Positions 9,726 to 18,408 of a stretch of DNA of 64,000 nt are shown one piece after another. Below the pieces are notes generated by a model that had not been told where the DNA came from, did no database searches, and worked only from the letters and a program-made list of their open reading frames with translations. A program made the translations under genes and the position numbers. Numbering within the stretch: the first letter of the stretch is position 1; every line of letters starts with the position of its first letter. Where the stretch lies: assembly GCF_900100185.1 (NCBI RefSeq), contig NZ_FNEN01000002.1, positions 78,061 to 142,060 of the forward strand. The letters are read 5' to 3'. Source of the stretch: Natribacillus halophilus (lineage in GTDB: Bacteria; Bacillota; Bacilli; Bacillales; Marinococcaceae).

Positions 9726-9834
9726 TGGCGGATTCGGTTGATAATCTGGCGGTTTGGCGTGATAATCTGGCGCTTCGCGGGCAGAATCTGGCGGTTTCGC
9801 GTGATATTCTGTCACTTTCCGTGAGTCGCTGGCG
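9726..9834 (+). repeat. 21-bp tandem array (copy 1)
   Basis: TGGCG(C/G)TTT-like units begin at 9726, 9747, 9768 and 9789, exactly 21 bp apart, then degenerate copies at 9810 and 9830. Each unit is preceded by (A/T)TC and ends in a variable middle such as CGTGATA. It sits between the PIN remnant and the LCP gene. Similar arrays occur at 15202, 16350 and 20431, all in the same orientation. Confidence 0.9.
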
Positions 9835-9909
9835 ACCACAGAAAAGACGAGCATACCGCGCTAAAGACGAGCATATCATGTTGTAACATGAATTCGGGGA
9901 GTTTGCTCT

Positions 9910-10815
9910 ATGAAAAAAGCTCTAATCATTCTTGCGATCGTTGTTTCCGCACTTATTTTGCTCGTCGGGGGCTACGCGCTTTATCTTTATGTTTCGTTTT
10001 CGTCCACGGCCGATGATATGCATACGCATATCGAACGGGACAGTTCGGATTTTCGCTCCGATGACATTAATTTTGCGGCCAGGGATCCGGTTTCTTTTTT
10101 ATTACTCGGGTTGGATTCGGATCGAGTGGATTTGGGGCGGGCGGATACGATGATTGTCGCGACGGTGAATCCCGGGGATCAATCGATGAAAATGGTGAGC
10201 ATTCCGCGTGATACGAACACGGAGCTCGTCGGTCGCGGCTGGAATGATAAAATCAATCACGCTTACTATTACGGCGGTGAAGAGATGGCGATCGACACGG
10301 TGGAACATTTTCTCGATATACCGATTGATTATATCGTAACGATTGATATGGACGGATTCGAAGAAATGGTCGACGCGGTTGGCGGCATTACCGTTGATAA
10401 TCGTTTGGATTTTGAATATGGCGGCTTCGCGTTCGAACAAGGGGAGCTGGAATTAAGCGGGGAGGAAGCGCTCGCGTACGTGCGCATGCGTCAAGACGAT
10501 CCGTTAGGGGATTCGGGAAGGAATGAACGCCAGCAACAGGTCATTGAAGGCGTGCTGCGCGAGGGTGCGAACCTTACTTCTGTTACGAGCGTCGGCTCGA
10601 TCCTTGACGCGATCGGCTCGAATATTCAGACGAATATGGGTTTCCAGGAAATGATTGACATGCACAGATACGAATCCAGTCGCCATGATCTCGAGCAGCT
10701 CTCATTAAGCGGCGAACATTCGCAGTTGGATGGCGTGTATTACTATGTAGTGGATGAAGTTGAAAAGGAACGGGTGACGAATACTTTGCGGGAGCATTTG
10801 GAGTTGGAGGAGTGA
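9910..10815 (+). CDS. LCP (LytR-CpsA-Psr) family cell-wall ligase
   Basis: 301 aa. One membrane helix (about residues 5-27) anchors an extracytoplasmic LCP domain. Family landmarks are LLLGLDSDRVDLGRADTMIV, VSIPRDTNTEL with the conserved Arg, and the later R-x-R-x-D-like YVRMRQDDPLGDSGRNERQQ. LCP enzymes move undecaprenyl-linked teichoic acids or capsule onto peptidoglycan. The domain is very acidic. GGGGAG precedes the ATG. It stands alone, so its exact polymer is unknown. Confidence 0.9.
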   Translation: MKKALIILAIVVSALILLVGGYALYLYVSFSSTADDMHTHIERDSSDFRSDDINFAARDPVSFLLLGLDSDRVDLGRADTMIVATVNPGDQSMKMVSIPRDTNTELVGRGWNDKINHAYYYGGEEMAIDTVEHFLDIPIDYIVTIDMDGFEEMVDAVGGITVDNRLDFEYGGFAFEQGELELSGEEALAYVRMRQDDPLGDSGRNERQQQVIEGVLREGANLTSVTSVGSILDAIGSNIQTNMGFQEMIDMHRYESSRHDLEQLSLSGEHSQLDGVYYYVVDEVEKERVTNTLREHLELEE

Positions 10816-10882
10816 GTATAAAAGATGTGGTCACAGACGTCGGTCCGCGTCCTTCATTTTGTAAAATAATACCTTTCCCAGG

Positions 10883-10963
10883 GACGCTGGACGTTGCCGC
10901 GCACCCCAAATGGGCTGATACCATTTTTTCGGGTGCGCTGGACGCCCCCGCGCACCCCAAGTG
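10883..10963 (+). repeat. Duplicated GC-rich 30-bp unit with hairpin
   Basis: Two 30-bp copies (10883-10912 and 10934-10963) share CGCTGGACG and CCGCGCACCCCAA. The second copy with its left flank folds as GGGTGCGC / GCGCACCC. It lies in the 251-bp gap between the LCP and CorC genes, followed by the CorC leader. No open frame crosses it convincingly. Confidence 0.7.
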
Positions 10964-11066
10964 CCGCTGCCCGACCCCGCCCATATTCCCAAACAATCTT
11001 CTCCCTTCTTCGCCCGATTCATGATATAATCGCCGTAACAACATTCGATTAGGGGAGAATGTATCG

Positions 11067-12335
11067 TTGAGTATAGGTATAAGTGTGGCTTTGTTTATTT
11101 TTTTACTCGCCGCGACGGCTTTTTTTGTAGCCGGGGAGCATGCCATCTCGCGGCTGCGGGATAGTCGTATCGAGGAGCTCTTCCAGGAAGGTCGCGGGAA
11201 AACAACGCTCCTGAAAAAAATAAAAACCAACATCGATGGCTATCTTGCGGCCTGTCATCTCGGCGTTGCCATGAGTACCATCGGGTTGGGCTGGATCGGC
11301 GCGCTCGCGCCATATCCGGTCTACGTGAATATGCCTGCGCCACTCGCTTTTCTCATCGCTTTTGCAGTGGTCGTCTTTCTGTATGTCGTGATCGGGAGGT
11401 CGTTGCCGAAAACGGCGGCCATGCAAAAGCCGGAGGCCATCAGTTTTGCCCTCGCGCGTCTGCTTCACTTTTTTTATCTTATCACTTACCCTGTGGTTTA
11501 TGTGCTTAATGGCGTCGCCACGCCAATCGTGCGCATGTTCGGTCTGACCCCGGCGAAGGAGCTGGATGAAGCCCACACGGAAGAGGAGCTCCAGGCGCTG
11601 CTTTCCGAAAGTTTGCGGCAAGGGGAGATCAACCAGGCCGAGTTCGGTTACGTCAATAACATTTTCACATTCGACGAGCGGAAAGCCAACGAAATCAAGA
11701 TTCCGCGCACGGATATGACCTGTCTCTACCGGGACGAACCTTTAGAAGCGTCGATGGAAAAAATAAAAGACAAACGGTTCACGCGCTACCCGATGGTCGG
11801 GGAGAATAAAGATGAGGTTCTCGGCTTTATTAACACGAAAGAGTTCCTGCTGCACAATATTGAAAAAGATCATGTGGACATCGATGCAATCACTCGCCCG
11901 GTGCTTACTGTTTCCGAGCAAACCCCCATTCAGCGGTTGCTGAAAAAAATGCAAACCGAAGGCGCCCATTTGGCGATTCTCATTGATGAATATGGCGGCA
12001 CGGAAGGGATGGTCACCATCGAAGACATTCTCGAAGAAATTGTCGGCGACATCCGCGATGAATTCGACGAAGGCCAAACGCCCGAAATCGAAGAGGTCGC
12101 CGACGGGCATTTCCTCGTCGACGGCATCGTGCTCATCGATGATATTAACGCGTATCTGCCAACGAAAATCGAAGAAGACGAGTTCGACACGATCGGCGGC
12201 TGGCTCTTTTCCATGGATCCGAATATCCAGGAAGGCGAAAAATGGCAATTCGACACGCTGAAAATCCGCGTCATCAAGCGCGACGAGTATCGCTATCGGA
12301 AGCTGGAGATTGTCGTGGAGGGGGCAGACGGCTAA
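11067..12335 (+). CDS. CNNM/CorC (HlyC) family membrane protein with CBS pair
   Basis: 422 aa. An N-terminal CNNM (DUF21) membrane domain with three to four helices covers about 1-170. Two CBS domains follow (about 205-330; IPRDDM-like IPRTDMTCLYRDE, then EYGGTEGMVTIEDILEEIVGDI), and a CorC_HlyC domain ends it. Family members export or sense magnesium or sodium, sometimes called hemolysin-like. The start is TTG 11067, supported by AGGGGAGAA eight bases ahead; no ATG fits the domain start. Single gene with no evident operon partner. Confidence 0.9.
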   Translation: MSIGISVALFIFLLAATAFFVAGEHAISRLRDSRIEELFQEGRGKTTLLKKIKTNIDGYLAACHLGVAMSTIGLGWIGALAPYPVYVNMPAPLAFLIAFAVVVFLYVVIGRSLPKTAAMQKPEAISFALARLLHFFYLITYPVVYVLNGVATPIVRMFGLTPAKELDEAHTEEELQALLSESLRQGEINQAEFGYVNNIFTFDERKANEIKIPRTDMTCLYRDEPLEASMEKIKDKRFTRYPMVGENKDEVLGFINTKEFLLHNIEKDHVDIDAITRPVLTVSEQTPIQRLLKKMQTEGAHLAILIDEYGGTEGMVTIEDILEEIVGDIRDEFDEGQTPEIEEVADGHFLVDGIVLIDDINAYLPTKIEEDEFDTIGGWLFSMDPNIQEGEKWQFDTLKIRVIKRDEYRYRKLEIVVEGADG

Positions 12336-12366
12336 TAAATCGGCTGATACAATAAATCTATGATAT

Positions 12367-12402
12367 GCAGGATAAGAAAGTGGTTTATACTTTCTTACCT
12401 GC
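12367..12402. repeat. Dispersed palindrome, copy A
   Basis: GCAGGATAAGAAAGT, a seven-base loop GGTTTAT, then ACTTTCTTACCTGC. It is nearly identical, loop included, to 22183-22219, with one base lost from the right arm. It lies between corC-like and ggt-like genes read in the same direction and is not followed by a T-run, so it is not a plain terminator. Confidence 0.85.
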
Positions 12403-12446
12403 TAAAATGAAAGACGCTATTTTGAAAATAAAGAGGCGATGTCATT

Positions 12447-14054
12447 ATGATGCAGTTTGATCCGTGGTACCATCCTTATCCATCGAAGCGAACGCCGATG
12501 TACAGTCGACGCGGTATGGTCGGCACATCGCAGCCGCTCGCGTCTGAGGCCGGTATTGATATGCTGAAAAAAGGCGGGAATGCTGTGGATGCGGCGATTG
12601 CAACGGCCGCGGCGTTGACGGTTGTGGAGCCGACGTCCAATGGTATTGGCAGCGATTCATTCGCGATCGTCTGGCTGGACGGCGAGATGCATGGTTTGAA
12701 TGCAAGCGGGCGCTCGCCCGGTAATATTTCCATCGACGCCGTTAGAGAGCGTGGGCACGAGGTAATGCCGCGGCAAGGATTGATCCCGGTGAACGTTCCC
12801 GGTGCTCCCGGAGGTTGGGTGGCACTATCGAATCGATTCGGAAAATTAACGCTCGAAGAAGTGCTCGCGCCGGCGATTCGGTTGGCCGAGGAAGGCTTTC
12901 CGGTGAGCCCGGTCGTCTCTAAACATTGGAAAGCGGCGACGCGTCTCTATCCATCCGATGAACCGGAATTCAAGCCATGGTTTGATACGTTTACGAAATA
13001 TGGCAAAGCGCCTGAGCCCGGCGACATCTGGCATCTCCCCGATCACGGGGCGACTTTGCGTAAAATCGCGAAAACGAACGGCAAAGCTTTTTACGAAGGC
13101 GAACTCGCGGGGCGCGTCGATCAATTTTCGCGTGATCACGACGGGTTCATTCGTGAGGAAGATTTTGCACAATTTTCCGTGGACTGGGTTCAGCCCTTGT
13201 CTGTGAACTATAAAGGCTATGACGTTTGGGAGCTGCCGCCCAACGGTCAGGGCATCGTCCCACTCATGGCGATGAATATTTTAAATGGCTTTGATTTACC
13301 GGAGAAAGAAAGTGCCGATACCTACCATAAACATATCGAAGCTTTGAAGCTCGCCTTCGCGGACAGCTTCGAGTACATTACCGATCCGGAACATATGAAC
13401 ATAAATCCGGAAACATTGCTCACTCCGAAATACGCCGCTGAGCGTCGCTCCTTGATCGGAGTTGAAGCCATCGACCCACACGCCGGCACCCCACCACGCG
13501 GGGGCACGGTTTATTTGGCTACCGCCGACGCCGACGGCAACATGGTTTCAATGATTCAAAGCAACTACGCCGGTTTCGGCTCCGGCATCGTCATCCCCGG
13601 CACCGGCATCAGCATGCAAAACCGCGGCTGGGAATTCAGGCTGGAAAAAAATGAAGCAAACGCGCTCGCGCCGAATAAACGCACGTATCATACGATCATC
13701 CCGGGGTTTTTGACGAAAGGCGAGCAGCCGGTCGGGCCGTTTGGCGTCATGGGCGGCTATATGATGCCGCAGGGGCACTTGCAAGTGCTCACTAACGCCA
13801 TCGATTACAGACTCAACCCGCAAGCCGCGCTGGACGCGCCCCGCTGGAAATGGCTTTGGGGCAAAAAGTTGGAAGTGGAAGCTCACTTTCCTGCTGAAAT
13901 TGCGCGTCAGCTTGTGCGCAAAGGACACGAGATCGCGCCCACGCTTGAAGCGGGGGGCTTCGGCCGTGGGCAGGCGATCTGGCGCGATCCGGACACCGGC
14001 GTGCTCGTCGGCGGCACGGAGTCACGAGCCGACGGACATCTGGCGATTTGGTAA
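12447..14054 (+). CDS. Gamma-glutamyltransferase family protein (YwrD-like)
   Basis: 535 aa, full length. The autocleavage and catalytic Thr354 lies in PRGGTVYLATAD, giving a 353-aa large and 182-aa small subunit. GGNAVDAAIATA near the N-terminus and the glycine-rich GVMGGYMMPQGHLQ near the end are family marks. No signal peptide, so unlike secreted Ggt it should act in the cytoplasm, like B. subtilis YwrD. The next two genes are chromate transporter halves; in B. subtilis, ywrD also lies beside the chromate transporter genes ywrA/ywrB, so the linkage looks ancestral. Glutathione-type gamma-glutamyl substrates are likely but not shown. Confidence 0.9.
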   Translation: MMQFDPWYHPYPSKRTPMYSRRGMVGTSQPLASEAGIDMLKKGGNAVDAAIATAAALTVVEPTSNGIGSDSFAIVWLDGEMHGLNASGRSPGNISIDAVRERGHEVMPRQGLIPVNVPGAPGGWVALSNRFGKLTLEEVLAPAIRLAEEGFPVSPVVSKHWKAATRLYPSDEPEFKPWFDTFTKYGKAPEPGDIWHLPDHGATLRKIAKTNGKAFYEGELAGRVDQFSRDHDGFIREEDFAQFSVDWVQPLSVNYKGYDVWELPPNGQGIVPLMAMNILNGFDLPEKESADTYHKHIEALKLAFADSFEYITDPEHMNINPETLLTPKYAAERRSLIGVEAIDPHAGTPPRGGTVYLATADADGNMVSMIQSNYAGFGSGIVIPGTGISMQNRGWEFRLEKNEANALAPNKRTYHTIIPGFLTKGEQPVGPFGVMGGYMMPQGHLQVLTNAIDYRLNPQAALDAPRWKWLWGKKLEVEAHFPAEIARQLVRKGHEIAPTLEAGGFGRGQAIWRDPDTGVLVGGTESRADGHLAIW

Positions 14055-14069
14055 GGAGCGCGATAAGCC

Positions 14070-14642
14070 ATGGATTTTCGTAAACAATGGCATATTTTCG
14101 TCGCTATGTTACGGGCCAATCTGCTCGGATATGGCGGCGGCCCTGCGACAATTCCGCTCATCCATAAGGAAGTGGTCGGCACTTATAAATGGATGGAAGA
14201 CGATGAATTCAGCGATGTTGTCGCTTTGGCGAACACACTCCCCGGCCCGATCGTCACGAAGCTCAGCGGGTATATCGGCCATCATGTCGGCGGGCTGATC
14301 GGGATGATCAACGCCTTGGTCGCGGCCGTTTTTCCAACGGCGATTCTGACGATTCTTTTGGTGGGAACGCTCGTTTCTTTTCAGGACGTTCCCGCCGTGC
14401 AGGGCATGACGGAGGCGATCGCCCCGGTCGTTGGCGTCTTGCTCATCGTGATGACGTACAATTTTTTAAAACAATCCCGGCAAAAAGTCGGTTTCTGGGG
14501 TACTTTTTTGCTTACTCTTGTGAGTCTGGTCGTGCTCGAGTTGCTGAATATTCACCCGGCGATATTGATCGTCGTGTTGATGGTCATTGCTTTTAGTCGG
14601 CGCCCCGAACAGGAACGGGAACAGGCGCAGCAGAAAGGATAG
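14070..14642 (+). CDS. Chromate transporter half-size subunit (CHR family)
   Basis: 190 aa, about five to six membrane segments, with the CHR signatures LLGYGGGPATIPLI near residue 15 and ALANTLPGPIVTKLSGYIG near 55. Short CHR proteins work as pairs encoded by adjacent genes. It starts 15 bp after the ggt-like gene and is followed seven bases later by its partner. Family members efflux chromate or take up sulfate-like oxyanions. Confidence 0.9.
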   Translation: MDFRKQWHIFVAMLRANLLGYGGGPATIPLIHKEVVGTYKWMEDDEFSDVVALANTLPGPIVTKLSGYIGHHVGGLIGMINALVAAVFPTAILTILLVGTLVSFQDVPAVQGMTEAIAPVVGVLLIVMTYNFLKQSRQKVGFWGTFLLTLVSLVVLELLNIHPAILIVVLMVIAFSRRPEQEREQAQQKG

Positions 14643-14649
14643 TTCGATC

Positions 14650-15180
14650 ATGGTGTATTGGCATTTATTCGTCGCATTTTTTATCCCCGGCATCGTCGGA
14701 TACGGCGGCGGCCCCGCGTCGATTCCCCTGATCGAACACGAAGTCGTCAACCGCTACGGCTGGATGGGCACGCAGGAATTCGGAGAAGTGCTCGCCCTCG
14801 GCAACGCGCTCCCCGGACCGATCGCCACGAAAATGGCCGGCTTCATCGGCTTTGAAGTCGCGGGCGTGCCGGGCGCGCTCGTCGCGATCTTCGCCACCGT
14901 CGCGCCCAGCCTTGCCGCGATGCTTTTATTGATGAAACTTTTGCTCAAGTATAAGGATCACCCGCGCGTGCAGCAAATGACCTCATTCATCCGCGCGCCC
15001 ATCGCCGTGTTGCTCGGCGTGCTGGCGTTCCAGTTTTTCTTCATGTCGTGGGACGATTCCGGCGTGGTGCACACGGTTGTTCTCGTCGGCACGAGTTTGT
15101 TGCTTTTGGAAAAATTCAAGGTGCACCCCGCGATCGTGATCGCCGGCGCGCTCGTGTACGGGGCAGTGGTGCTGTCATAG
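14650..15180 (+). CDS. Chromate transporter half-size subunit, partner
   Basis: 176 aa from ATG 14650, preceded by AAAGGAT. An upstream in-frame start at 14587 would overlap the previous gene by 56 bp and adds a charged, non-family leader, so I rejected it. It repeats the motifs GYGGGPASIPLIEHE and ALGNALPGPIATKMAGFIGF. The two halves are expected to insert in opposite orientation and form one transporter. The gene ends at the edge of a repeat array. Confidence 0.9.
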   Translation: MVYWHLFVAFFIPGIVGYGGGPASIPLIEHEVVNRYGWMGTQEFGEVLALGNALPGPIATKMAGFIGFEVAGVPGALVAIFATVAPSLAAMLLLMKLLLKYKDHPRVQQMTSFIRAPIAVLLGVLAFQFFFMSWDDSGVVHTVVLVGTSLLLLEKFKVHPAIVIAGALVYGAVVLS

Positions 15181-15201
15181 GGGCTCGCCGGGTGCGCGAT
15201 G

Positions 15202-15311
15202 TGGCGGTTTTGTAGCGGGATGTGGCGGTTTCCGGTAATATTCTGGCGGTTTTGCAGCGGGATGTGGCGGTTTCCGGTAATATTCTGGCGCTATTGACCG
15301 ATATTCTGGCG
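15202..15311 (+). repeat. 21-bp tandem array (copy 2)
   Basis: TGGCG begins at 15202, 15223, 15244, 15265, 15286 and 15307, an exact 21-bp step. Two unit variants alternate: one with TTTTGTAGCGGGATG, one with TTTCCGGTAATATTC. The last unit reaches the 3' end of the NERD gene on the other strand. Confidence 0.92.
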
Positions 15312-15312
15312 C

Positions 15313-16254
15313 TTACGACAAATGATATTTCCGTGATTTTGTTCCTCCGCTGTGCGGGAGGTTCATTTTTTTAAGTAGGCGTTGGGCACTGTTAATCGAG
15401 GGGAGACCGAGATAATTTTGGCATTCGCCGGTCGATATATGTGGCGAGATGAGAAGCGCATAATCGTCCAAAGCCTTACGATGAGCATCTCGGCTTTTGT
15501 TTTCGCAGCGCGGGCAAACCCATGTCCCGTACCACCACTTCATCATACCGGGGCACGACGGGCAGAACACGCCGTTTTTCAAATCGGCGCGATCGAGTCC
15601 ATATTTTTCCATAGCGCGGTATTTCAGGGGACGATGGGCTGTTCGCAATGTTGATACGTAGGTGTTCACCTCGGCATTTAGCGCATGATATCTTTCTTTT
15701 TCAAAAAGATCCTGGAGAATTTGACGCAAAGCGGGAGGGCGGATGATTTGGCGATGCAGAGGGTGCGGGGTGGCGTTCTTCAAAATGCTGTTTTCGTTCG
15801 TCATGACGGCATACGCGTAAATCGGCGGGCTCGAGCCGAAATGCCGCTGCAGCCAGACTTTGAGCGATGCGGCCTGTTGCTGCACCTGCAAAACCGGATC
15901 GGCGAACACTTCTTGCTCGCGAAGCAGCTGTTGATGCTCATGATCGAATGTGAGGGTCCCGGTGAGATTTTTGATCTCAAGAATGAGGAAAAAATATGCG
16001 GTAAGAAGCAAAGTATCCATTTGAAAAAAATCCCTATTGCGGGCGAGGCGCAATTGATGCACAAAATAATGCTGTCGTGGCAAGTCCAGCTGCCGGTAAT
16101 AATAATCCATTGATACTTCACCACGCCAGCCGGCGCGGGCGCGTTTGACTTCGGATATGATGGCCGGATAAATTTCATGCGCGACAGGAAGACGTGATTC
16201 CAACGCTTCCAGTTGGCGGATTTTAGCGGGGAACGTGCGAGGTGTAGAGTTCAA
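15313..16254 (-). CDS. NERD domain protein with zinc ribbon
   Basis: 313 aa. A nuclease-related NERD domain (PF08378) occupies about 35-150, with AGWRGEVSMDYYY and the core strands QMDTLLLTAYFFLILEIKN carrying the acidic and E-x-K residues of the restriction-nuclease fold. A C-terminal zinc ribbon has CPSCPGMMKWW...WVCPRC. The start is TTG 16254 with AAAGGAC ahead. NERD proteins are thought to process DNA or RNA; function is unproven here. Single gene between two 21-bp arrays. Confidence 0.85.
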   Translation of the reverse strand: MNSTPRTFPAKIRQLEALESRLPVAHEIYPAIISEVKRARAGWRGEVSMDYYYRQLDLPRQHYFVHQLRLARNRDFFQMDTLLLTAYFFLILEIKNLTGTLTFDHEHQQLLREQEVFADPVLQVQQQAASLKVWLQRHFGSSPPIYAYAVMTNENSILKNATPHPLHRQIIRPPALRQILQDLFEKERYHALNAEVNTYVSTLRTAHRPLKYRAMEKYGLDRADLKNGVFCPSCPGMMKWWYGTWVCPRCENKSRDAHRKALDDYALLISPHISTGECQNYLGLPSINSAQRLLKKMNLPHSGGTKSRKYHLS

Positions 16255-16349
16255 ATCTTCAGTCCTTTCAAAAAATGATTGTATTTAAACTATGACAGGA
16301 AATACGCGCCGGGTCAAGTGAAATCTATGACCTGCCCCGGCGCTGGATC

Positions 16350-16464
16350 TGGCGCTTTTCGCCTGGAATCTGGCGGATTCCAACGATATTCTGGCGCTTT
16401 TCGCTCGGAATCTGGCGGATTCCAACGATATTCTGGCGCTTTCCAGCAATATTCTGGCGCTTTT
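16350..16464 (+). repeat. 21-bp tandem array (copy 3)
   Basis: TGGCG at 16350, 16371, 16392, 16413, 16434 and 16455, exact 21-bp steps. Units alternate between CTTTTCGCCTGGAATC-type and GATTCCAACGATATTC-type middles, showing the array grew by two-unit duplication. It ends at the 3' end of the DinB gene. Confidence 0.92.
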
Positions 16465-16466
16465 GC

Positions 16467-16958
16467 TTAAAGCCCCGCCTTCAACTCCTCAATTTGCTTA
16501 AGATGACGGCGCTCGTGCAGTCCGATGAATTCGATCCATTGCTCCAAATCCATCGTTCCGAACGCTGGGTGCTTGGCTGACTTTTGCGATAAGATCGCAT
16601 CATCTTCAACGACGTGCAACGCCTTCATTAATGTCGCTCGTGAGTGGTCGAGCCTTTCTTTAATCTCCGCAAGTGTCATAAATTCACTCGTCGGTTGAAA
16701 CGGCTCCGGTGCTTCCCTTTCCGCTCCCGAGCGTTCAAGCGTTAATTCAATCGGTTTCTTTTTCCGCGCGGGCTCGTTGTCTTCCTTCGCCAATTCCTTC
16801 TCTATCGTACGCGTCATTTCTTTTTCAATTAAAAAAAGATGCTCCAGCACTTGCGCGATCGTCCACCGTCCTTCTTCAACCTCACGATTCAATTGTTCAT
16901 CGGTCAGGTCTTCAACGCCTGCGAGCACTTCTTTTCTCGCGTCTTCAATACCAAACAT
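16467..16958 (-). CDS. DinB superfamily protein
   Basis: 163 aa, a DinB/YfiT-like four-helix metal protein. The three metal histidines are visible: EH in QVLEHLFLIEK and two in GLHERRHLKQI. Related proteins include bacillithiol- or other thiol-dependent S-transferases and damage-inducible DinB of B. subtilis. ATG 16958 follows GGGGTGATG. No partner genes indicate the substrate. Confidence 0.85.
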   Translation of the reverse strand: MFGIEDARKEVLAGVEDLTDEQLNREVEEGRWTIAQVLEHLFLIEKEMTRTIEKELAKEDNEPARKKKPIELTLERSGAEREAPEPFQPTSEFMTLAEIKERLDHSRATLMKALHVVEDDAILSQKSAKHPAFGTMDLEQWIEFIGLHERRHLKQIEELKAGL

Positions 16959-17071
16959 GTCGCATCACCCCTCTCCATTCAATCACATCTTCCTTATAAA
17001 AACCATAATATTACGCGCACCTTCATGATCAGGAATTTGAGGAAGCTGTCGACTATTGGAGCGCTGATCTA

Positions 17072-17365
17072 TTGGACGACATGCAAATGGATGAGAATAC
17101 ATATGTAGAGATTTACGCGCAAGAAGACATCGATTTTGATTATACGATTGCCACCACTGAAGTGTTTGATGACGAGGCGTTACATGATGACTTTAATGAC
17201 ATTCAGGATATTCGCGATGAATTGGACGATGATACGGACATTTATCGTGTTCGAGTAGAGGTCATGTATCATGAACAAGATTTCGATTTTCCCGGGATTG
17301 ACGACACGCTGGTAGCTGAAATCGATGATGAATGGGAAATCCTGGGCGTCTTTAGTTTCTTTTAA
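17072..17365 (+). CDS. Acidic hypothetical protein, possibly 5'-truncated
   Basis: 97 aa from TTG 17072, very rich in Asp and Glu. I do not recognise a family with certainty. The frame continues upstream to a stop at 17006 and reads HDQEFEEAVDYWSADLLDD without any start codon, which looks like coding sequence. So the gene may be the C-terminal part of a longer protein, perhaps an NTF2-like extracytoplasmic domain, that has lost its beginning. No clear ribosome site precedes either possible start. A terminator follows at once. Confidence 0.45.
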   Translation: MDDMQMDENTYVEIYAQEDIDFDYTIATTEVFDDEALHDDFNDIQDIRDELDDDTDIYRVRVEVMYHEQDFDFPGIDDTLVAEIDDEWEILGVFSFF

Positions 17366-17403
17366 AAAAAAGAAGCCCCTGGACACTGTGCGCCGGGGGC
17401 TTT
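17365..17403. terminator. Bidirectional terminator
   Basis: AAGCCCCTGG pairs with CCGGGGGCTT around a ten-base loop. On the minus strand it is followed by a run of eight T (ending the MBL gene at 17408); on the plus strand by TTTCCC. It separates two convergent genes. Confidence 0.85.
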
Positions 17404-17407
17404 CCCA

Positions 17408-18346
17408 TTACAAAGAATAATACCAAACCCCTCCACCAGCCTCGCGCTTGCAATTCCCTTCATAACGGAGATATTCCAGGTGCGCGAGCGTCTCTCCGAT
17501 GGCGAACCTCGTTTCATGAACCGTCAGCACCTTCGGAAAAAGCTTCTGGCAGATCTCATAAACCGTAGCCGGCTCGTCTAAATAGCCATGTAATGTCTCC
17601 AGACGTTCCGTATGATGATCGCGGATTTCTTTTATCCTGCCATTGGCGCCTTCGAACGGCTTGCCGTGGGAAGGGATGACGTAATGGGCATCCAGGTATT
17701 CGATTTTTTCCAGTGACTGAAGATAAGTTTTCAAAGGATTTTCATCGCCGTGAAACCAATAGGAAATGTTGGGCGTAATTTTCGGCAACAAATGATCCGT
17801 CGCGAGCAGGACGCTATTTTCCTGATTAAAAAAGACAATCAGACCGTCGGAATGTCCAGGGGTGAATATAATTTCATATTCCAATTTGCCGATCTGCACT
17901 TTTTCCCCTTCCTGGAAATAGTGGTCGATTCTGGGCAGCGGCTTCACCCGCGGAATAAAGGATTCCGTGTTCGCGCGCATGTCGTCAGCGACCTCATCGG
18001 GAATACCCGCATAATCGTAGTAGGCACGCATGTCTTGCAAAAATTCTTTCGTCCAGGCATGCGCGCCTGCTTTCGCATCCGTCTCCGTCATATGAACACG
18101 GGCGCCGGTGCGTTCCTGCATGGCGCCGGCGTAGCCATAATGGTCGGGATGATAATGGGTGACGAAAATGTGATCGACGTGTTTATTTTTTAAAATCGGA
18201 TCCCACGCCGCGACCGTTTCTTCATTATGTAACCCCGCGTCAATGATCGTCCAACCGTTCTCCCCTTCAGCGTAAAACACATTCACATGATTTAAGCGAA
18301 AAGGTAAATTTAAGCGTAAGGTTTCAATTCCCAGATCTGGCTGCAT
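17408..18346 (-). CDS. MBL-fold metallo-hydrolase
   Basis: 312 aa. The zinc motif is THYHPDHYG near residue 64, with later ligands in TPGHSDG, ATDHLLP and PSHGKPF. The C-terminal 80 residues form a helical extension seen in glyoxalase-II-like and LACTB2-like enzymes. ATG follows AAGGAAGGAC. The substrate is unknown. Although upstream of the DUF779 gene's terminator, it has its own terminator, so it is likely its own unit. Confidence 0.88.
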   Translation of the reverse strand: MQPDLGIETLRLNLPFRLNHVNVFYAEGENGWTIIDAGLHNEETVAAWDPILKNKHVDHIFVTHYHPDHYGYAGAMQERTGARVHMTETDAKAGAHAWTKEFLQDMRAYYDYAGIPDEVADDMRANTESFIPRVKPLPRIDHYFQEGEKVQIGKLEYEIIFTPGHSDGLIVFFNQENSVLLATDHLLPKITPNISYWFHGDENPLKTYLQSLEKIEYLDAHYVIPSHGKPFEGANGRIKEIRDHHTERLETLHGYLDEPATVYEICQKLFPKVLTVHETRFAIGETLAHLEYLRYEGNCKREAGGGVWYYSL

Positions 18347-18372
18347 TTATGTCCTTCCTTTCTTATCCGCGA

Positions 18373-18398
18373 AAACACCCGGGAGTCTGCTCCCGGGC
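18373..18398 (-). terminator. Terminator after the DUF779 gene
   Basis: Perfect 8-bp stem CCCGGGAG / CTCCCGGG with a TCTG loop, followed on the minus strand by TGTTTTCG. It closes the aldehyde dehydrogenase-DUF779 pair. Confidence 0.7.
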
Positions 18399-18408
18399 GG
18401 CATAGATT

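Noticed and set aside
10102-12277. Several minus-strand frames under the LCP and CorC genes
   Set aside because: Shadows of well-identified plus-strand genes.
12367-12402. Calling the dispersed palindrome a simple terminator
   Set aside because: No T-run follows on the strand of the flanking genes, and the loop is conserved in the second copy.
15202-16464. CRISPR array
   Set aside because: The repeat unit is 21 bp with no unique spacers between units, and no cas genes are nearby.
16279-16470. Repeat-derived proteins such as the frame with GGFQRYSGAF units, and 20361-20585 with KRQI units
   Set aside because: They arise because 21 is a multiple of three, so the arrays stay open in all frames. 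No starts with ribosome sites.
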